Notes: generated from the sequence alone by a model not told the origin. DNA of 56,793 bases from an uncultured Eubacteriales bacterium (GCA_902790495.1 CADASK010000027.1:1-56793); one strand, 5' to 3'. Positions 16,243 through 25,263 are shown, counted from the first letter of the stretch. Numbers and translations: made by a program.

Positions 16243-17217
16243 ATGAATCTGGAGCAGCTGCCCTACTTCATCGCGATTGCCTCTTATGGGAGCCTTTCTG
16301 CCGCATCGCGCCACCTGGACGTGTCCCAGCAGGCACTCAGCAGCTACCTGACAGAATTGGAAAAGTCTTTCAACATGCCCTTATTTTTCAGAAGCAAGCA
16401 GAGACTCCACCTGACCGACGCGGGCAGGCGGTACCTGAAGACCGCCCAGGAGATTACCAACGTGATGGAGCGCGCCCGCAACATGATCCAGCTGCGGGGC
16501 CGCGTGCCGGCGGAGGAGCTGCACATCGGCATCTCGCCCCACACCGGCGCGCTGCTGCTGGGCCTGGGCATGCTGGAATTCATCCAGCGCTATCCCAACG
16601 TCCAGCTGATTCCCCACGAGGGCTACTCCTACGAGCTGCGGCGGATGATCCGGGACGGCACGGTGCAGATCGGGCTGACCAGCCTGGAGGCCGAGCAGCT
16701 GCCCGGGCTGAAGTCCGTGGCCTTCACGCGGGACGAGTTCGTGCTGGCCCTGCCGGCCTACCACCCCAGGGCTGTCCGGGCCTCCTCCTTCAGCGAGTTG
16801 CCGGTGGCCGATCTGGCCGATTTCCGGGACGAGGTCTTTGTCCGCTCGACCCCCAACACCACCAACTACCACGCCTTCCTGCCCCTGTTCGAGCAGGCGG
16901 GCTTCCGGCCCACCGTCGCCATGGCGACGCCCAACATCAACATGCTCACCACGCTGATCCGCAAGGGCTGCGGCATCGGCTTCCTGCGCTACACCGACGA
17001 TCCGACCCTCTCCTTCTACCGGCTGAAAAACCCGCCCTACACCTACAACGCGGTGATCGCCCGGGAGGATCACGAGTTCACGGAGCCGGAGCGCTACATG
17101 ATCTACCTGGTCAACAAGCACCACTTCATCAAGAGCAGCGCCAGGATCAACACGGAGCTGCTGCAGGCCATCAACCGCGAATTCAGCCCCGGCGACCTGT
17201 ACCCGGAGGACATCTGA
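16243..17217 (+). CDS. LysR-family regulator 1
   Basis: 324 residues: N-terminal winged helix-turn-helix (about 1-62: YFIAIASYGSLSAASRHLDVSQQALSS split across two helices), then a LysR substrate domain (90-300) of periplasmic-binding-protein fold. It diverges from tctC with shared promoter bases, the classic position for a LysR activator of its neighbour; the inducer should be the acid carried or a product of it. The next regulator starts within its stop codon. Confidence 0.92.
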   Translation: MNLEQLPYFIAIASYGSLSAASRHLDVSQQALSSYLTELEKSFNMPLFFRSKQRLHLTDAGRRYLKTAQEITNVMERARNMIQLRGRVPAEELHIGISPHTGALLLGLGMLEFIQRYPNVQLIPHEGYSYELRRMIRDGTVQIGLTSLEAEQLPGLKSVAFTRDEFVLALPAYHPRAVRASSFSELPVADLADFRDEVFVRSTPNTTNYHAFLPLFEQAGFRPTVAMATPNINMLTTLIRKGCGIGFLRYTDDPTLSFYRLKNPPYTYNAVIAREDHEFTEPERYMIYLVNKHHFIKSSARINTELLQAINREFSPGDLYPEDI

Positions 17218-18116
17218 TGAACACCAAGATCCTCGAATACATCATCGCCATCGCGCAGGAGCGCTCCATTTCCCGCGCCGCCGAGCGTTTTTACCTCACC
17301 CAGCCGGTGCTCTCCCGCCACCTGAAGAAGATTGAGGACGAGCTGGGCGCGCCGCTGTTTGTGCGCCAGCGGGACGGCATGACGCTGACCGAGGCGGGGC
17401 GCATCTACATCAACAGCGCCCAGAACATCCTGCACCTGGAGGCCGAGCTGGAGAGCGACCTGCGCGCCATGCGGGCGGAGGAGAAGAGCACCCTGCGGGT
17501 CTATGTGGACTTCCTCGACACCGACCAGCTCACCCAGCAGATCCTGCCGCCCTTCCGGGAGCAGTACCGGGACGTGCGGGTGCGCTTCGTCCACATGGGC
17601 ACGGAGGAGATCCAGTCCTACCTCTCCTCCGGGGAGAAGGGCATCGGCATCCTGACGGCGGTGTCGCGGCGGGTCTCCGGGCTGGAATACATCACGCTCT
17701 ACGAGGACGAGCAGGTGGTGGTGAAGCCGGCGGACGGGGACGCCATGGACACCGTGTTCATGATGCCGCTGGCCAGCTCCATGCGGGCCAGGCAGAACCG
17801 CTGGCTGGAGCAGGCGGGGGTGCGCTTCGCCGCCGTGATGGAGGCGGCCTCCTTCCAGTCAGCCCTGGACGGGGCGCGGATGGGCCAGGGCTGCGCCTGC
17901 GCCCTCCGGAGCCTGGCGGAGAAGGCCGGCCTGATCCCCTGGGAGAAGGTTCCGCCCGTGCCGTTCCGGGTCAGCGCGGTCTACCCCCGGGACATGGTCT
18001 TCCGCCCCGCGGCCCTGGCGCTGCTGCAGGCCATCATCGGCGCGGGCGGAGGCGTGCGGCGGCAGGAGGCGCGGCCCGCGTCGGGCGCCCTTCCGGAGCG
18101 CTGGAGACCTGTCTGA
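17217..18116 (+). CDS. LysR-family regulator 2
   Basis: 299 residues with the LysR DNA-binding domain at 1-60 ([20 protein letters not shown]) and a ligand domain after about 90. Its ATG overlaps the preceding TGA by one base (TGATG), so the two regulators are translationally coupled. The C-terminal 20 residues are Arg/Pro-rich and look like low-complexity extension. It may respond to a second ligand of the same pathway or form heteromers with regulator 1; neither can be decided here. Confidence 0.9.
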   Translation: MNTKILEYIIAIAQERSISRAAERFYLTQPVLSRHLKKIEDELGAPLFVRQRDGMTLTEAGRIYINSAQNILHLEAELESDLRAMRAEEKSTLRVYVDFLDTDQLTQQILPPFREQYRDVRVRFVHMGTEEIQSYLSSGEKGIGILTAVSRRVSGLEYITLYEDEQVVVKPADGDAMDTVFMMPLASSMRARQNRWLEQAGVRFAAVMEAASFQSALDGARMGQGCACALRSLAEKAGLIPWEKVPPVPFRVSAVYPRDMVFRPAALALLQAIIGAGGGVRRQEARPASGALPERWRPV

Positions 18117-18190
18117 CGCTTCATCATTGTTAATTCTCCGCCGCATCGCTGATTTTTGTAACAGAGTGCCCATGGAAATGAAAAAAACAC

Positions 18191-18219
18191 TTGCAAATGC
18201 CATGGAAGTATGTTACAAT
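18191..18219 (+). promoter_or_regulatory. rpmE promoter
   Basis: TTGCAA (18191-18196), 17 bp, TACAAT (18214-18219), 51 bp before the rpmE start. Confidence 0.8.
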
Positions 18220-18270
18220 ACGAAACGCGGCATAGCCGATCATTGCATACGCGAAAGAGGTGAAGAAGCA

Positions 18271-18471
18271 ATGAAGGAGAAGATCCATCCCAATTACGGC
18301 AAGTGCATCGTTCGCTGCGTGTGCGGTGAGACGTTCGAGACCGGTTCCACAAAGAAGGAATTGAAGGTCGATATTTGCTCGAAGTGCCATCCCTTCTATA
18401 CCGGCAAGCAGAAGCTGGTGGATACCGGCGGACGCGTCGATCGCTTCAAGAAGCGTTTTGGCATGGAATAA
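18271..18471 (+). CDS. rpmE: 50S ribosomal protein bL31
   Basis: 66 residues, normal for the zinc-binding (C+) form: [12 protein letters not shown] start, then C-x-C (16, 18) and C-x2-C (36, 39) that hold one zinc, and the HPFYTGKQK motif. Binds the large subunit at the central protuberance. GAGGTG lies eight bases before the ATG; the longer open frame upstream is not used. It has its own promoter and terminator. Confidence 0.97.
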   Translation: MKEKIHPNYGKCIVRCVCGETFETGSTKKELKVDICSKCHPFYTGKQKLVDTGGRVDRFKKRFGME

Positions 18472-18479
18472 GCCCGAAT

Positions 18480-18512
18480 CAGAGCGCCGCAATCGGTGCT
18501 CTGTTTTGTTAT
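18480..18512 (+). terminator. rpmE terminator
   Basis: CAGAGC (18480-18485) pairs with GCTCTG (18498-18503), followed by TTTTGTTATT. Confidence 0.75.
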
Positions 18513-18558
18513 TGTGACTCACGTTCACAGGGGTGCCGCGCCTGCTTCCACGCGGCGA

Positions 18559-18616
18559 GCGAAGGGTTGTCAGGGGCGATCGCAAAGCCCCTGACCCGCG
18601 CCTGCAGGCGCGGAAT
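18559..18616 (-). repeat. Family A repeat, copy 6
   Basis: Reverse orientation. Stem I CCGCGCC-TGCA-GGCGCGG; stem II GTCAGGGGC/GCCCCTGAC; tail AACCCTTCGC. A decayed fragment of another unit (CCGCGCCTGC) lies just upstream at 18536-18558. Confidence 0.9.
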
Positions 18617-18629
18617 CTTCTGCGCAGGA

Positions 18630-18687
18630 GATTTCGCCGCCTGCGGGCGGCGACCAGAGGCTTTCCGATCGCCTCTGGACTCTTCGG
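18630..18687 (+). repeat. Family A repeat, copy 7
   Basis: Stem I CGCCGCC/GGCGGCG; stem II CCAGAGGC/GCCTCTGG around TTTCCGATC; tail ACTCTTCGG. Head to head with copy 6 in the rpmE-DUF1385 gap. Confidence 0.92.
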
Positions 18688-18783
18688 CCGCGTCCTTTAC
18701 TTTGGGCTTCGCAAAGCCCCTGCGAACGACTTAATAAAAGAAACTTTATTATCATCACATTTTGCGAAGGGAGTGAACCTCTT

Positions 18784-19857
18784 ATGAGCAAACAGAGCAA
18801 CGCTGCAGGCGCTTCCTGCCCCCGCGTCGACATCGGCGGCCAGGCCGTGATGGAGGGCGTCATGATGCGCGCGCCCCGCGCCACTGCCATCGCCGTGCGC
18901 CGGCCCGACCATTCCATCGTCGTCAAGTACAGCCCCTATACGCCCCTGGCCGAGAAGCACAAGTGGATGGGCCTGCCCTTCATCCGCGGCGCGGTCAACA
19001 TGGTCAATATGCTCGTCTTCGGCATGACGACCCTGGAGGACTCCACCACCATGCTGGGCATCCTCGACGAGGAGCCCACTCGCTTTGAAAAATGGCTGGC
19101 CAAGAAGCTGGGCAAGGGCGTGGACAAGATCGTGATGGCGGTGGCCCTCGTGCTGGCCGTCGCCCTGTCCATCGGCCTGTTCATAGCGATCCCCGCCGCG
19201 GTGGAGAACGCCCTGAAGAACGCCGGCATGGCCCCCGTCGGCTACACCCTCATCAGCGGCCTGGTCAAGATCCTGCTGCTGGTGGGCTATATGCTCTTCG
19301 CGGGCAGCGTGCCGGACGTGCGCCGCACCTTCCAGTACCACGGCGCGGAGCACAAGACCGTCTACTGCCACGAGGCCGATCTGCCGCTGACGCCGGAGAA
19401 CGCCCAGACCTTCACCACCCTGCACCCGCGGTGCGGCACGGCCTTCCTGCTCATCGTGTTCTTCGTGTCCATCCTGCTCTTCGTGGTGATGAACACCACC
19501 GTGCTGCGCGGGGTGAGCAACTACTTTGTGCGGCTGCTGGCCCACCTCGTCATGCTGCCCATCGTGGCCGGCGTGAGCTATGAGGTGCTCAAGGGCCTGG
19601 CCCACTCGGAGAGCAAGATCGCGAAGATTCTGCGCTGGCCCGGCCTGCAGATGCAGCGCCTGACCACCCGCCAGCCCGACGCCTCCATGCTGGAGTGCGC
19701 CATCGTCGCCATGAACTGCGCGCTCAATGGCCTGCCGAAGCACGCGCCCCGCACCCCCGAGGGCTGGGCCAAGCTGAAGAGCTACCGCGAGAGCGATCCC
19801 GCCTACGTGCCGGAGACCGAGACGGCCGAGACCGCGGAGGCCGCGGCGCAAGCATGA
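18784..19857 (+). CDS. DUF1385 membrane protein (YqhQ-like)
   Basis: 357 residues. The DUF1385 hallmarks are IGGQAVMEGVMMR near 17-29 and YHGAEHKTVYCHE near 188-200, with TLHPRCGTAFL near 218. Three to four membrane helices (about 115-140, 152-172, 222-245, 255-280). Function unknown. The order rpmE-DUF1385-prmC is conserved in Firmicutes and points to a housekeeping role, possibly near translation or the envelope. Start backed by AAGGGAG. The stop overlaps the prmC start (ATGA). Confidence 0.9.
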   Translation: MSKQSNAAGASCPRVDIGGQAVMEGVMMRAPRATAIAVRRPDHSIVVKYSPYTPLAEKHKWMGLPFIRGAVNMVNMLVFGMTTLEDSTTMLGILDEEPTRFEKWLAKKLGKGVDKIVMAVALVLAVALSIGLFIAIPAAVENALKNAGMAPVGYTLISGLVKILLLVGYMLFAGSVPDVRRTFQYHGAEHKTVYCHEADLPLTPENAQTFTTLHPRCGTAFLLIVFFVSILLFVVMNTTVLRGVSNYFVRLLAHLVMLPIVAGVSYEVLKGLAHSESKIAKILRWPGLQMQRLTTRQPDASMLECAIVAMNCALNGLPKHAPRTPEGWAKLKSYRESDPAYVPETETAETAEAAAQA

Positions 19858-20696
19858 CGCCCGCTCAGCTGATCCGCGAGGCCGCCGGGCGCCTGCGCCT
19901 GGCCGGTGTGCCGGACGCCCGGGTGGACGCCTCCCTGCTGCTGGCCCATGTGACCGGCCGGCAGGCCCTCGCCCTGCGCCTGGACACGGACACCGTGCTG
20001 GACGAAAAAGAGCTCGAAGCCTTTGAGCGCCTCTGCGCGCGGCGCGCGGCCCGGGAGCCCCTGCAGTACATCCTCGGGGAGCAGCCCTTCTTCGGCCGCC
20101 CCTTCCGGGTGACGCCGGCGGTGCTGATCCCCCGGCCCGAGACCGAGCTGCTGTGCGAGCTGGCCCTGGAGCGCCTGCGCGGCCAGGCGTCGCCCGCCGT
20201 GCTGGATCTGTGCTGCGGCAGCGGCTGCATCGGCGTGACCCTGGCTCTGGAGCGCCTCGACGCCCGGGTGACAGCGGCGGACATCTCGCCGGAGGCCCTG
20301 GCGGTGGCGCGGGCCAACGCGGACAGCCTCGGCGCGCGGGTGACCTTCGCCCGGGGCGATCTGTTCGCCGCGGTCGAGGGTCAGCGCTTCGACCTGATCC
20401 TCTCCAATCCGCCCTACATCCCGACGGCCGACCTCGCGCCGGAGGCCCTCCAGGCGGAGGTGCAGCGCGAGCCGCGCCTGGCCCTGGACGGCGGCGCGGA
20501 CGGTCTCAGCCTCTACCGGCGCATCGCGGCGGAAGCGCCCGCCCACCTGGCGGACGGCGGTCTGCTGCTGATGGAGCTGGGCATCGGCGAGGCGGAGGCC
20601 GTGGGGGAGCTGTGCCGCGGGGCCGGCCTTACGGACGTGCGCGTTCACCCGGATCTGAACGGGATTGGGCGCATGCTCGAGGCGCGCTTTTGCTGA
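19854..20696 (+). CDS. prmC: Peptide chain release factor N5-glutamine methyltransferase
   Basis: Methylates the glutamine of the GGQ motif in release factors RF1 and RF2. The 280 residues match the family: N-terminal helical domain (1-75), IPRPETELL near 98, SAM loop DLCCGSGCIG near 118 and the catalytic tetrapeptide in SNPPYIP near 180. ATG overlaps the DUF1385 stop by four bases. prfA, its usual neighbour and the gene for its substrate, does not follow; a separate HPr-like gene with its own promoter comes next. Confidence 0.95.
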   Translation: MTPAQLIREAAGRLRLAGVPDARVDASLLLAHVTGRQALALRLDTDTVLDEKELEAFERLCARRAAREPLQYILGEQPFFGRPFRVTPAVLIPRPETELLCELALERLRGQASPAVLDLCCGSGCIGVTLALERLDARVTAADISPEALAVARANADSLGARVTFARGDLFAAVEGQRFDLILSNPPYIPTADLAPEALQAEVQREPRLALDGGADGLSLYRRIAAEAPAHLADGGLLLMELGIGEAEAVGELCRGAGLTDVRVHPDLNGIGRMLEARFC

Positions 20697-20781
20697 GAAG
20701 CTGAAGTCATCCCAGCGCTGTGATTTGCCGGAAATGTGACGGATTGCCGCCATTCGGGTCAGGTTTTGACCATATTCCCTG

Positions 20782-20810
20782 TTGCAACTTCCGGCATATC
20801 CTGATATAAT
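20782..20810 (+). promoter_or_regulatory. Promoter of the HPr-like gene
   Basis: TTGCAA (20782-20787), 17 bp, TATAAT (20805-20810): strong consensus, 36 bp ahead of the start. Confidence 0.82.
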
Positions 20811-20845
20811 TATACCGTACCCAAAGCATACAGGAGGTGTACATC

Positions 20846-21091
20846 ATGCAGAAGGTTGAAATCCGTCTGAGTCTCGCCGAGAATGTGAAGACCTTTGTCA
20901 ACATCGTCAACAAGTACGGATTCGATATGGACCTGCGCGCGGGCCGCCACGTGGTGGACGCGAAGTCGATCCTGGGCATCTTCAGCCTTGATCTCTCCAA
21001 GCCGATTACGCTGGAGATTGATGACGACAAGGCGTCCGATGCGCAGACCGTGGCGCAGCTGATGGAAGATATCAAGCCTTTCCTCGCGTAA
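20846..21091 (+). CDS. HPr-like protein lacking the phosphorylatable histidine
   Basis: 81 residues with the length and secondary-structure order of HPr (beta-alpha-beta). The C-terminal half, VVDAKSILGIFSLDLSKPITLEI, matches the region around HPr Ser46 (SIMGVMSL). The active-site segment that in HPr reads G-x-H-x-R-P is NIVNKYGFDMDLRAG here, with no histidine, so it cannot pass phosphate in the PTS in the normal way. It may be regulatory, as Crh is in Bacillus. Strong promoter, GGAGGTG site and strong terminator: a monocistronic gene that is probably well expressed. Confidence 0.8.
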   Translation: MQKVEIRLSLAENVKTFVNIVNKYGFDMDLRAGRHVVDAKSILGIFSLDLSKPITLEIDDDKASDAQTVAQLMEDIKPFLA

Positions 21092-21140
21092 AGAAGCAGA
21101 TCCTTCGGAGATTCGCGCGGCGCAGATCCGCGCAAAAAGG

Positions 21141-21190
21141 ACCCGCGTGCCTCAGGCGCTGAGCCGTTGTGGCACGCGGGTCTTCTGTTT
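21141..21190 (+). terminator. Terminator of the HPr-like gene
   Basis: Perfect 11-bp stem ACCCGCGTGCC (21141-21151)/GGCACGCGGGT (21171-21181), then CTTCTGTTT. Confidence 0.85.
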
Positions 21191-21275
21191 ATCGAGCGTA
21201 TAGACAGGCCGCCCAAAGGCGGCGGCGAAACTCTCTCAGCGCGGAATCCTATCTGATGGCGCTTGAGCTGTAAGA

Positions 21276-21336
21276 GATTTCGCCGCCTGCGGGCGGCGAC
21301 CAAAGGGCTTTGCGATCGCCCTTTGGAAACCTTCGC
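21276..21336 (+). repeat. Family A repeat, copy 8
   Basis: Stem I CGCCGCC/GGCGGCG; stem II CCAAAGGGC/GCCCTTTGG around TTTGCGATC; tail AAACCTTCGC. A decayed reverse fragment (GGCGGCGGCGAAAC) precedes it near 21210-21232. Confidence 0.9.
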
Positions 21337-21374
21337 CAGGCGCTGTATAGTTCTGCAATCATTGAATAAGAGTG

Positions 21375-23375
21375 TTACGCCTTGGCGTGCTTCTCAAACC
21401 AGTCGGTGATTTCCTTCAGCCGCCTGACCCGGTGCTTCGGCTTGCCGGAGCGGGACAGCTCGTGATTCTCGCCCTTGAAGATTACCATGCGGGTCTCCAC
21501 GCCGCGGGCCGCGAGGGCCTGCATCATCTGCATGCCTTCGGGCAGCGGGCAGCGGTAATCCTCCTCGCTGTGGATGAACAGGGTCGGCGTCTTCACGTTC
21601 TTCGCGTATTTCAGCGGGGAGTGCGCCCAGAGCGCCTCGGTGTTCTTCTCGCCGAAGAGGCCCTCCGCCTTGCACTGGTCGGGGCCGAAATACAGGCCGA
21701 TGTCCGAGATGAAGCTCATGGACACCCAGTTGGAGATGGAGCGCTGGCTGGCCGCGCAGCAGAAGCGGTCGGTGTGGCCGATGATCCAGTTGGTCATGAA
21801 GCCGCCGTAGCTGCCGCCCGTCTCGCACAGGCGCGCCGGGTCGATGGCCGGGTAGGCCTTCAGCACCGCGTCGGTAAAATCCATCAGGTTGCGGAAGTCG
21901 GTTCCGCCGTAGTCCCCGCGGATGTCCGCGAAGGCGTCGCCGCGGCCGTCGGAGCCCTTGATGTTGGTGAAGAAGACCACGTAGCCCTTGGACACCCACA
22001 CCTGCATCTCGTGGAAGAAGGTCTCGCCGTAGGCGCAGCGCGGGCCGCCGTGCACGTCCAGCACCGCGGGGTACTTCTTCCGGGGCGAGTAGTCCTGGGG
22101 CAGCAGCACCCAGCCGCGCAGGTCATAGCCGCAGGAGGTGTAATCCACCCGGTGCGGCTCGGCCACGTAGCGGCCCTCCAGGGCGGCCTCGTTCAGGTGG
22201 GTGAGCTGGGTCATGCCGGTACCGTCGCGGTTCATCTCGAAGACCTCCGCCGCGTGGGCCCAGTCCTGGTAGATCACCGCGATCCTGTCCGCGCAGGCGG
22301 TCATTGTGCAGGTCAGGCCCTCCTGCTCCCACACGGTGCGGCAGCTGAGCTGAGCGTCTTCCGCCTCGCCGGGCTTCAGGGCAAAGATGGCGTTGTGGGC
22401 TTCCACCGTGGCCAGGGTCAGGTATTCGCCCTCGCCGGCGTAGTCGCCGCCGTGGCCCTCCGCCGTGTCGCCCAGCACGCTGGAATAGAGGGAGACCGGC
22501 GGCACGTAGACCTGGCGCACGCTGTTCTTCCCGATCAGGCAGATGTCGGAGGTCTGGTTGACGCCGTAGGTCTTCATGTCGCTGGCCTGGGCGTAGAGCC
22601 GGCCGTCCAGGGTGAACAGGCCGCCGAAGGCATAGCCGGTCTTGCGCCAGAGGGCCTCGGTCTTGCCGGTGGCCGCGTTCCAGACATAGAGCTGGTTGTA
22701 CAGGGATTCGCGCCCGCGCTTCTCCGCGCCGGCGTAATACACCTTGTCGCCGTCCACGCACAGGCTGTCCACGCTGAAATAAGGCGCGGTCAGCCGCTTG
22801 CACACGGCCTTGCTGCCCTCGGGCTTCACCAGGAAGAGCGCGGTGCGGCGGCCGTTGATGTAGCCCGCGCCGTTGAACCAGTAGGGCACCTCGTCCACCA
22901 CGTGGTAGTCCTGCTCGTCCTTCTCCTTCTCCGCCTTCTCCTTGCGCTTGTCCGGCGTGTCGAGGTAGGCGTCGGGATCGTCCGCGCGGATCGCGCCGGT
23001 GGCGACGTAGGCGCTGCCCACCTTCTCGAGCTGGCGCAGGCCGAAGGGCAGGGTCAGCCAGGGCTCGGCCTCGCCGCCGCCCACGCGCAGGCGGAACAGC
23101 TCGGTCATGCCGGGCTGGGCATCCGGGGACGAGCGGCGGAGGATCAGCGTGTCGTCGTCATCCCAGAGCACCACGCTGGCGTCGATGGTCCAGGTCACGC
23201 GCCGGGCCGCGCCGTTTTCCGCCAGATAAACGTCGGTGTGATAGGTGTTCTTCTCCATGTCCGCGCGGGTGACCTGGAAGGCCAGACGCTTCCCGTCCGG
23301 GCTGTAGTGGAGGTTGGAGGGCAGCTGAAACAGGGCAATGTCCTCGATCTCGATGGGTTTGAGCTTCTTGGGCAC
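21375..23375 (-). CDS. S9-family serine peptidase (prolyl oligopeptidase / acylaminoacyl peptidase type)
   Basis: 666 residues: N-terminal beta-propeller (about 1-400), C-terminal alpha/beta-hydrolase domain. Catalytic serine in ETGGSYGGFMTNW near 505, aspartate in HSEEDYRCPLPEG near 590 and histidine in KGENHELSRSG near 626. Cleaves short peptides, often after proline or from acylated N-termini, in the cytoplasm (no signal). GTG start at the position with AAGGAGG seven to eight bases upstream; the ATG 15 codons earlier overlaps the promoter and is rejected. Confidence 0.92.
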   Translation of the reverse strand: MPKKLKPIEIEDIALFQLPSNLHYSPDGKRLAFQVTRADMEKNTYHTDVYLAENGAARRVTWTIDASVVLWDDDDTLILRRSSPDAQPGMTELFRLRVGGGEAEPWLTLPFGLRQLEKVGSAYVATGAIRADDPDAYLDTPDKRKEKAEKEKDEQDYHVVDEVPYWFNGAGYINGRRTALFLVKPEGSKAVCKRLTAPYFSVDSLCVDGDKVYYAGAEKRGRESLYNQLYVWNAATGKTEALWRKTGYAFGGLFTLDGRLYAQASDMKTYGVNQTSDICLIGKNSVRQVYVPPVSLYSSVLGDTAEGHGGDYAGEGEYLTLATVEAHNAIFALKPGEAEDAQLSCRTVWEQEGLTCTMTACADRIAVIYQDWAHAAEVFEMNRDGTGMTQLTHLNEAALEGRYVAEPHRVDYTSCGYDLRGWVLLPQDYSPRKKYPAVLDVHGGPRCAYGETFFHEMQVWVSKGYVVFFTNIKGSDGRGDAFADIRGDYGGTDFRNLMDFTDAVLKAYPAIDPARLCETGGSYGGFMTNWIIGHTDRFCCAASQRSISNWVSMSFISDIGLYFGPDQCKAEGLFGEKNTEALWAHSPLKYAKNVKTPTLFIHSEEDYRCPLPEGMQMMQALAARGVETRMVIFKGENHELSRSGKPKHRVRRLKEITDWFEKHAKA

Positions 23376-23407
23376 TGAAAAGACCTCCTTCTTTGCATGC
23401 TGGTGAC

Positions 23408-23436
23408 AGTATACAAACAAGGGTGCCCGATGTCAA
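23408..23436 (-). promoter_or_regulatory. Promoter of the S9 peptidase
   Basis: Minus strand TTGACA (23431-23436), 17 bp, TATACT (23408-23413). It lies only 33 bp from the oppositely oriented SRAP gene start. Confidence 0.85.
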
Positions 23437-23468
23437 TGAAAAGCCTGCTTTATCAGGAGGTACATCCC

Positions 23469-24074
23469 ATGTGCGGACGCTTTTATATCCCCGAACCCGA
23501 CGACAGCCCGGAGCGCCTGGAGACCATCCTGCGCCAGGCGGAGGCCCGCGGCGGTCAGCCCATGAAGCGCGGCGAAATCTCCCCCGGCGACACCGCCGCC
23601 GTGCTGGTGCGCAGCCGTGCGGGGCAGATCGCGGCCTTCCCGATGCGCTGGGGCTTCCAGCTGGGCGACCGGCTGGTGTTCAACGCCCGCAGCGAATCCG
23701 TCGGGGTCAAGCCCACGTTCCGCGAGAGCCTGGAGCGCCGCCGCTGCCTGGTGCCCGTGGCGTACTATTTCGAGTGGGATCACCGCTATCACCCGCGGCC
23801 CAAGTACCGCTTTGCCCTGCCCGCGGGCGGGGTGATGTACCTGGCGGGTCTTTACCGCATGGAGGGAAAGACGCCGGTGTTCACGGTGCTGACCCGGGAG
23901 GCCCCGCCGGAGCTGGCGGTGTTCCACAACCGGATGCCGGTGATTCCCGCCGCGCCGAGGGCCCGCGCCTGGCTGGATGCGACGGTGGATCCCGACTGGG
24001 CCCTGGCCGACGCGCAGTCGGCGCTGGAGTGGCGCACGGAAACGCCGACGCTGTTGGACTGGATGAATGCGTGA
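23469..24074 (+). CDS. SRAP domain protein (HMCES/YedK family)
   Basis: 201 residues, one SRAP domain. Starts MCGRFYIP: after Met removal Cys2 forms the thiazolidine crosslink with abasic sites in single-stranded DNA. NARSES near 78, the glutamate in VAYYFEWDH near 103 and the histidine in VFHNRMPVIP near 160 complete the active site. It shields abasic DNA from strand breaks during replication. GGAGG seven to eight bases upstream fixes the start. Confidence 0.94.
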   Translation: MCGRFYIPEPDDSPERLETILRQAEARGGQPMKRGEISPGDTAAVLVRSRAGQIAAFPMRWGFQLGDRLVFNARSESVGVKPTFRESLERRRCLVPVAYYFEWDHRYHPRPKYRFALPAGGVMYLAGLYRMEGKTPVFTVLTREAPPELAVFHNRMPVIPAAPRARAWLDATVDPDWALADAQSALEWRTETPTLLDWMNA

Positions 24075-24089
24075 GGACCGCGCCCCTCA

Positions 24090-24118
24090 TTGCGTTCCAT
24101 CGGCGAATGATGTATAAT
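24090..24118 (+). promoter_or_regulatory. Promoter of the glycosyltransferase gene
   Basis: TTGCGT (24090-24095), 17 bp, TATAAT (24113-24118), 46 bp ahead of the start codon. Confidence 0.7.
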
Positions 24119-24164
24119 ACCCCTGCGCTTTGGCGCTGAAATTCCCTTTTCTGGAGGTTTCACT

Positions 24165-25259
24165 ATGTCTGAAACGGCCTGGCAGCCGGTCATTCTGATT
24201 CCGTCCCTGGAGCCGGACGACCGTCTGCCCGCCTATGTCGAGCGCCTGCGGCAAAACGGCTTCCCCCGCGTGGTCGTGGTGGACGACGGCTCCGGCCCCA
24301 AGTATCGCCCGATCTTCGACCGCATCGCCGCCCTGGAGGGCTGTGCGGTGCTCCGCCATGAGGTCAACCGCGGCAAGGGCGCGGGCCTGCGCACGGGCTA
24401 TCAGTACATCCGCGAGCAGATGCCCGACGCGGACGCGGTCATCACCGCCGACGCGGACGGCCAGCACACGGTGGAGGATGTGCGCAAGGTGAGCGAGGCC
24501 CTGCGCACGGGCGGCGACGCCCTCTATCTGGGCAGCCGGGACTTCTCCCTGCCCAACGTGCCGCCGAAATCCCGCAGCGGCAACCGCATCACCTCGGCGG
24601 TGTTCAAGCTGCTCTACGGCGTGTGGCTGCCGGACACCCAGACCGGCCTGCGCGCCTTCCGCCGGGAGGAGCTGGCCTTCATGGAGGGCATCGAGGGCGA
24701 CCGCTACGAGTACGAGATGAACGTGCTCATCGCCTGCGCCCGCCGCCGTCTGCCCATGATCCCCGTGACCATCGAGACCGTCTACGAGAACGACAACGAG
24801 GGCTCCCACTTCCACCCGATCCGCGATTCCTGGCGGATCTACAAGGTGATCCTCGGCGGCTTCTTCCGATTCATGGGCGCGTCCATCGTCTGCTTCCTGC
24901 TGGATCAGGGGCTGGCGGCCGTCCTGCGCGAATGGCTCCTGCCTGCCATGCGCGTGGGCACGGGCGAGGCGATCTGGCTGAGCGGCTTCCTGGCCCGCCT
25001 GGTCAGCTCCGTCGCCAACTTCATCCTCAACAAGAACCTGGTCTTCAGGCTCAGGGGCGACACGAAGGGCGCGGCCCTGCGCTACGCGCTGCTGTGCGTC
25101 CTCATCATCTGCCTGAGCAACGCGGGCGTGTGGCTGCTGAGCCATGCCGGCATGGCGTCCTGGCTCGCGAAGATCCTCTGCGATACCGTGCTGTATTTCC
25201 TGAGCTACCGCGTGCAGCAGAGCTGGGTGTTCGCGGAGAGCGGAAAGAAGGAGGCCTGA
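24165..25259 (+). CDS. Family 2 glycosyltransferase fused to a GtrA membrane domain
   Basis: 364 residues. Residues 1-220 form a GT-A fold: VVVVDDGSG near 36, RGKGAGLRTGY near 69 and the metal motif TADADGQH near 93. Residues 230-355 form a GtrA domain with four membrane helices (FFRFMGASIVCFLLDQGLAA, ... VANFILNKNLVFR, ... DTVLYFLSYRVQQSWVF). GT2-GtrA proteins transfer or help flip polyprenyl-linked sugars for surface glycans. Followed after 4 bp by a small secreted peptide gene. Confidence 0.9.
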   Translation: MSETAWQPVILIPSLEPDDRLPAYVERLRQNGFPRVVVVDDGSGPKYRPIFDRIAALEGCAVLRHEVNRGKGAGLRTGYQYIREQMPDADAVITADADGQHTVEDVRKVSEALRTGGDALYLGSRDFSLPNVPPKSRSGNRITSAVFKLLYGVWLPDTQTGLRAFRREELAFMEGIEGDRYEYEMNVLIACARRRLPMIPVTIETVYENDNEGSHFHPIRDSWRIYKVILGGFFRFMGASIVCFLLDQGLAAVLREWLLPAMRVGTGEAIWLSGFLARLVSSVANFILNKNLVFRLRGDTKGAALRYALLCVLIICLSNAGVWLLSHAGMASWLAKILCDTVLYFLSYRVQQSWVFAESGKKEA

Positions 25260-25263
25260 CGCG

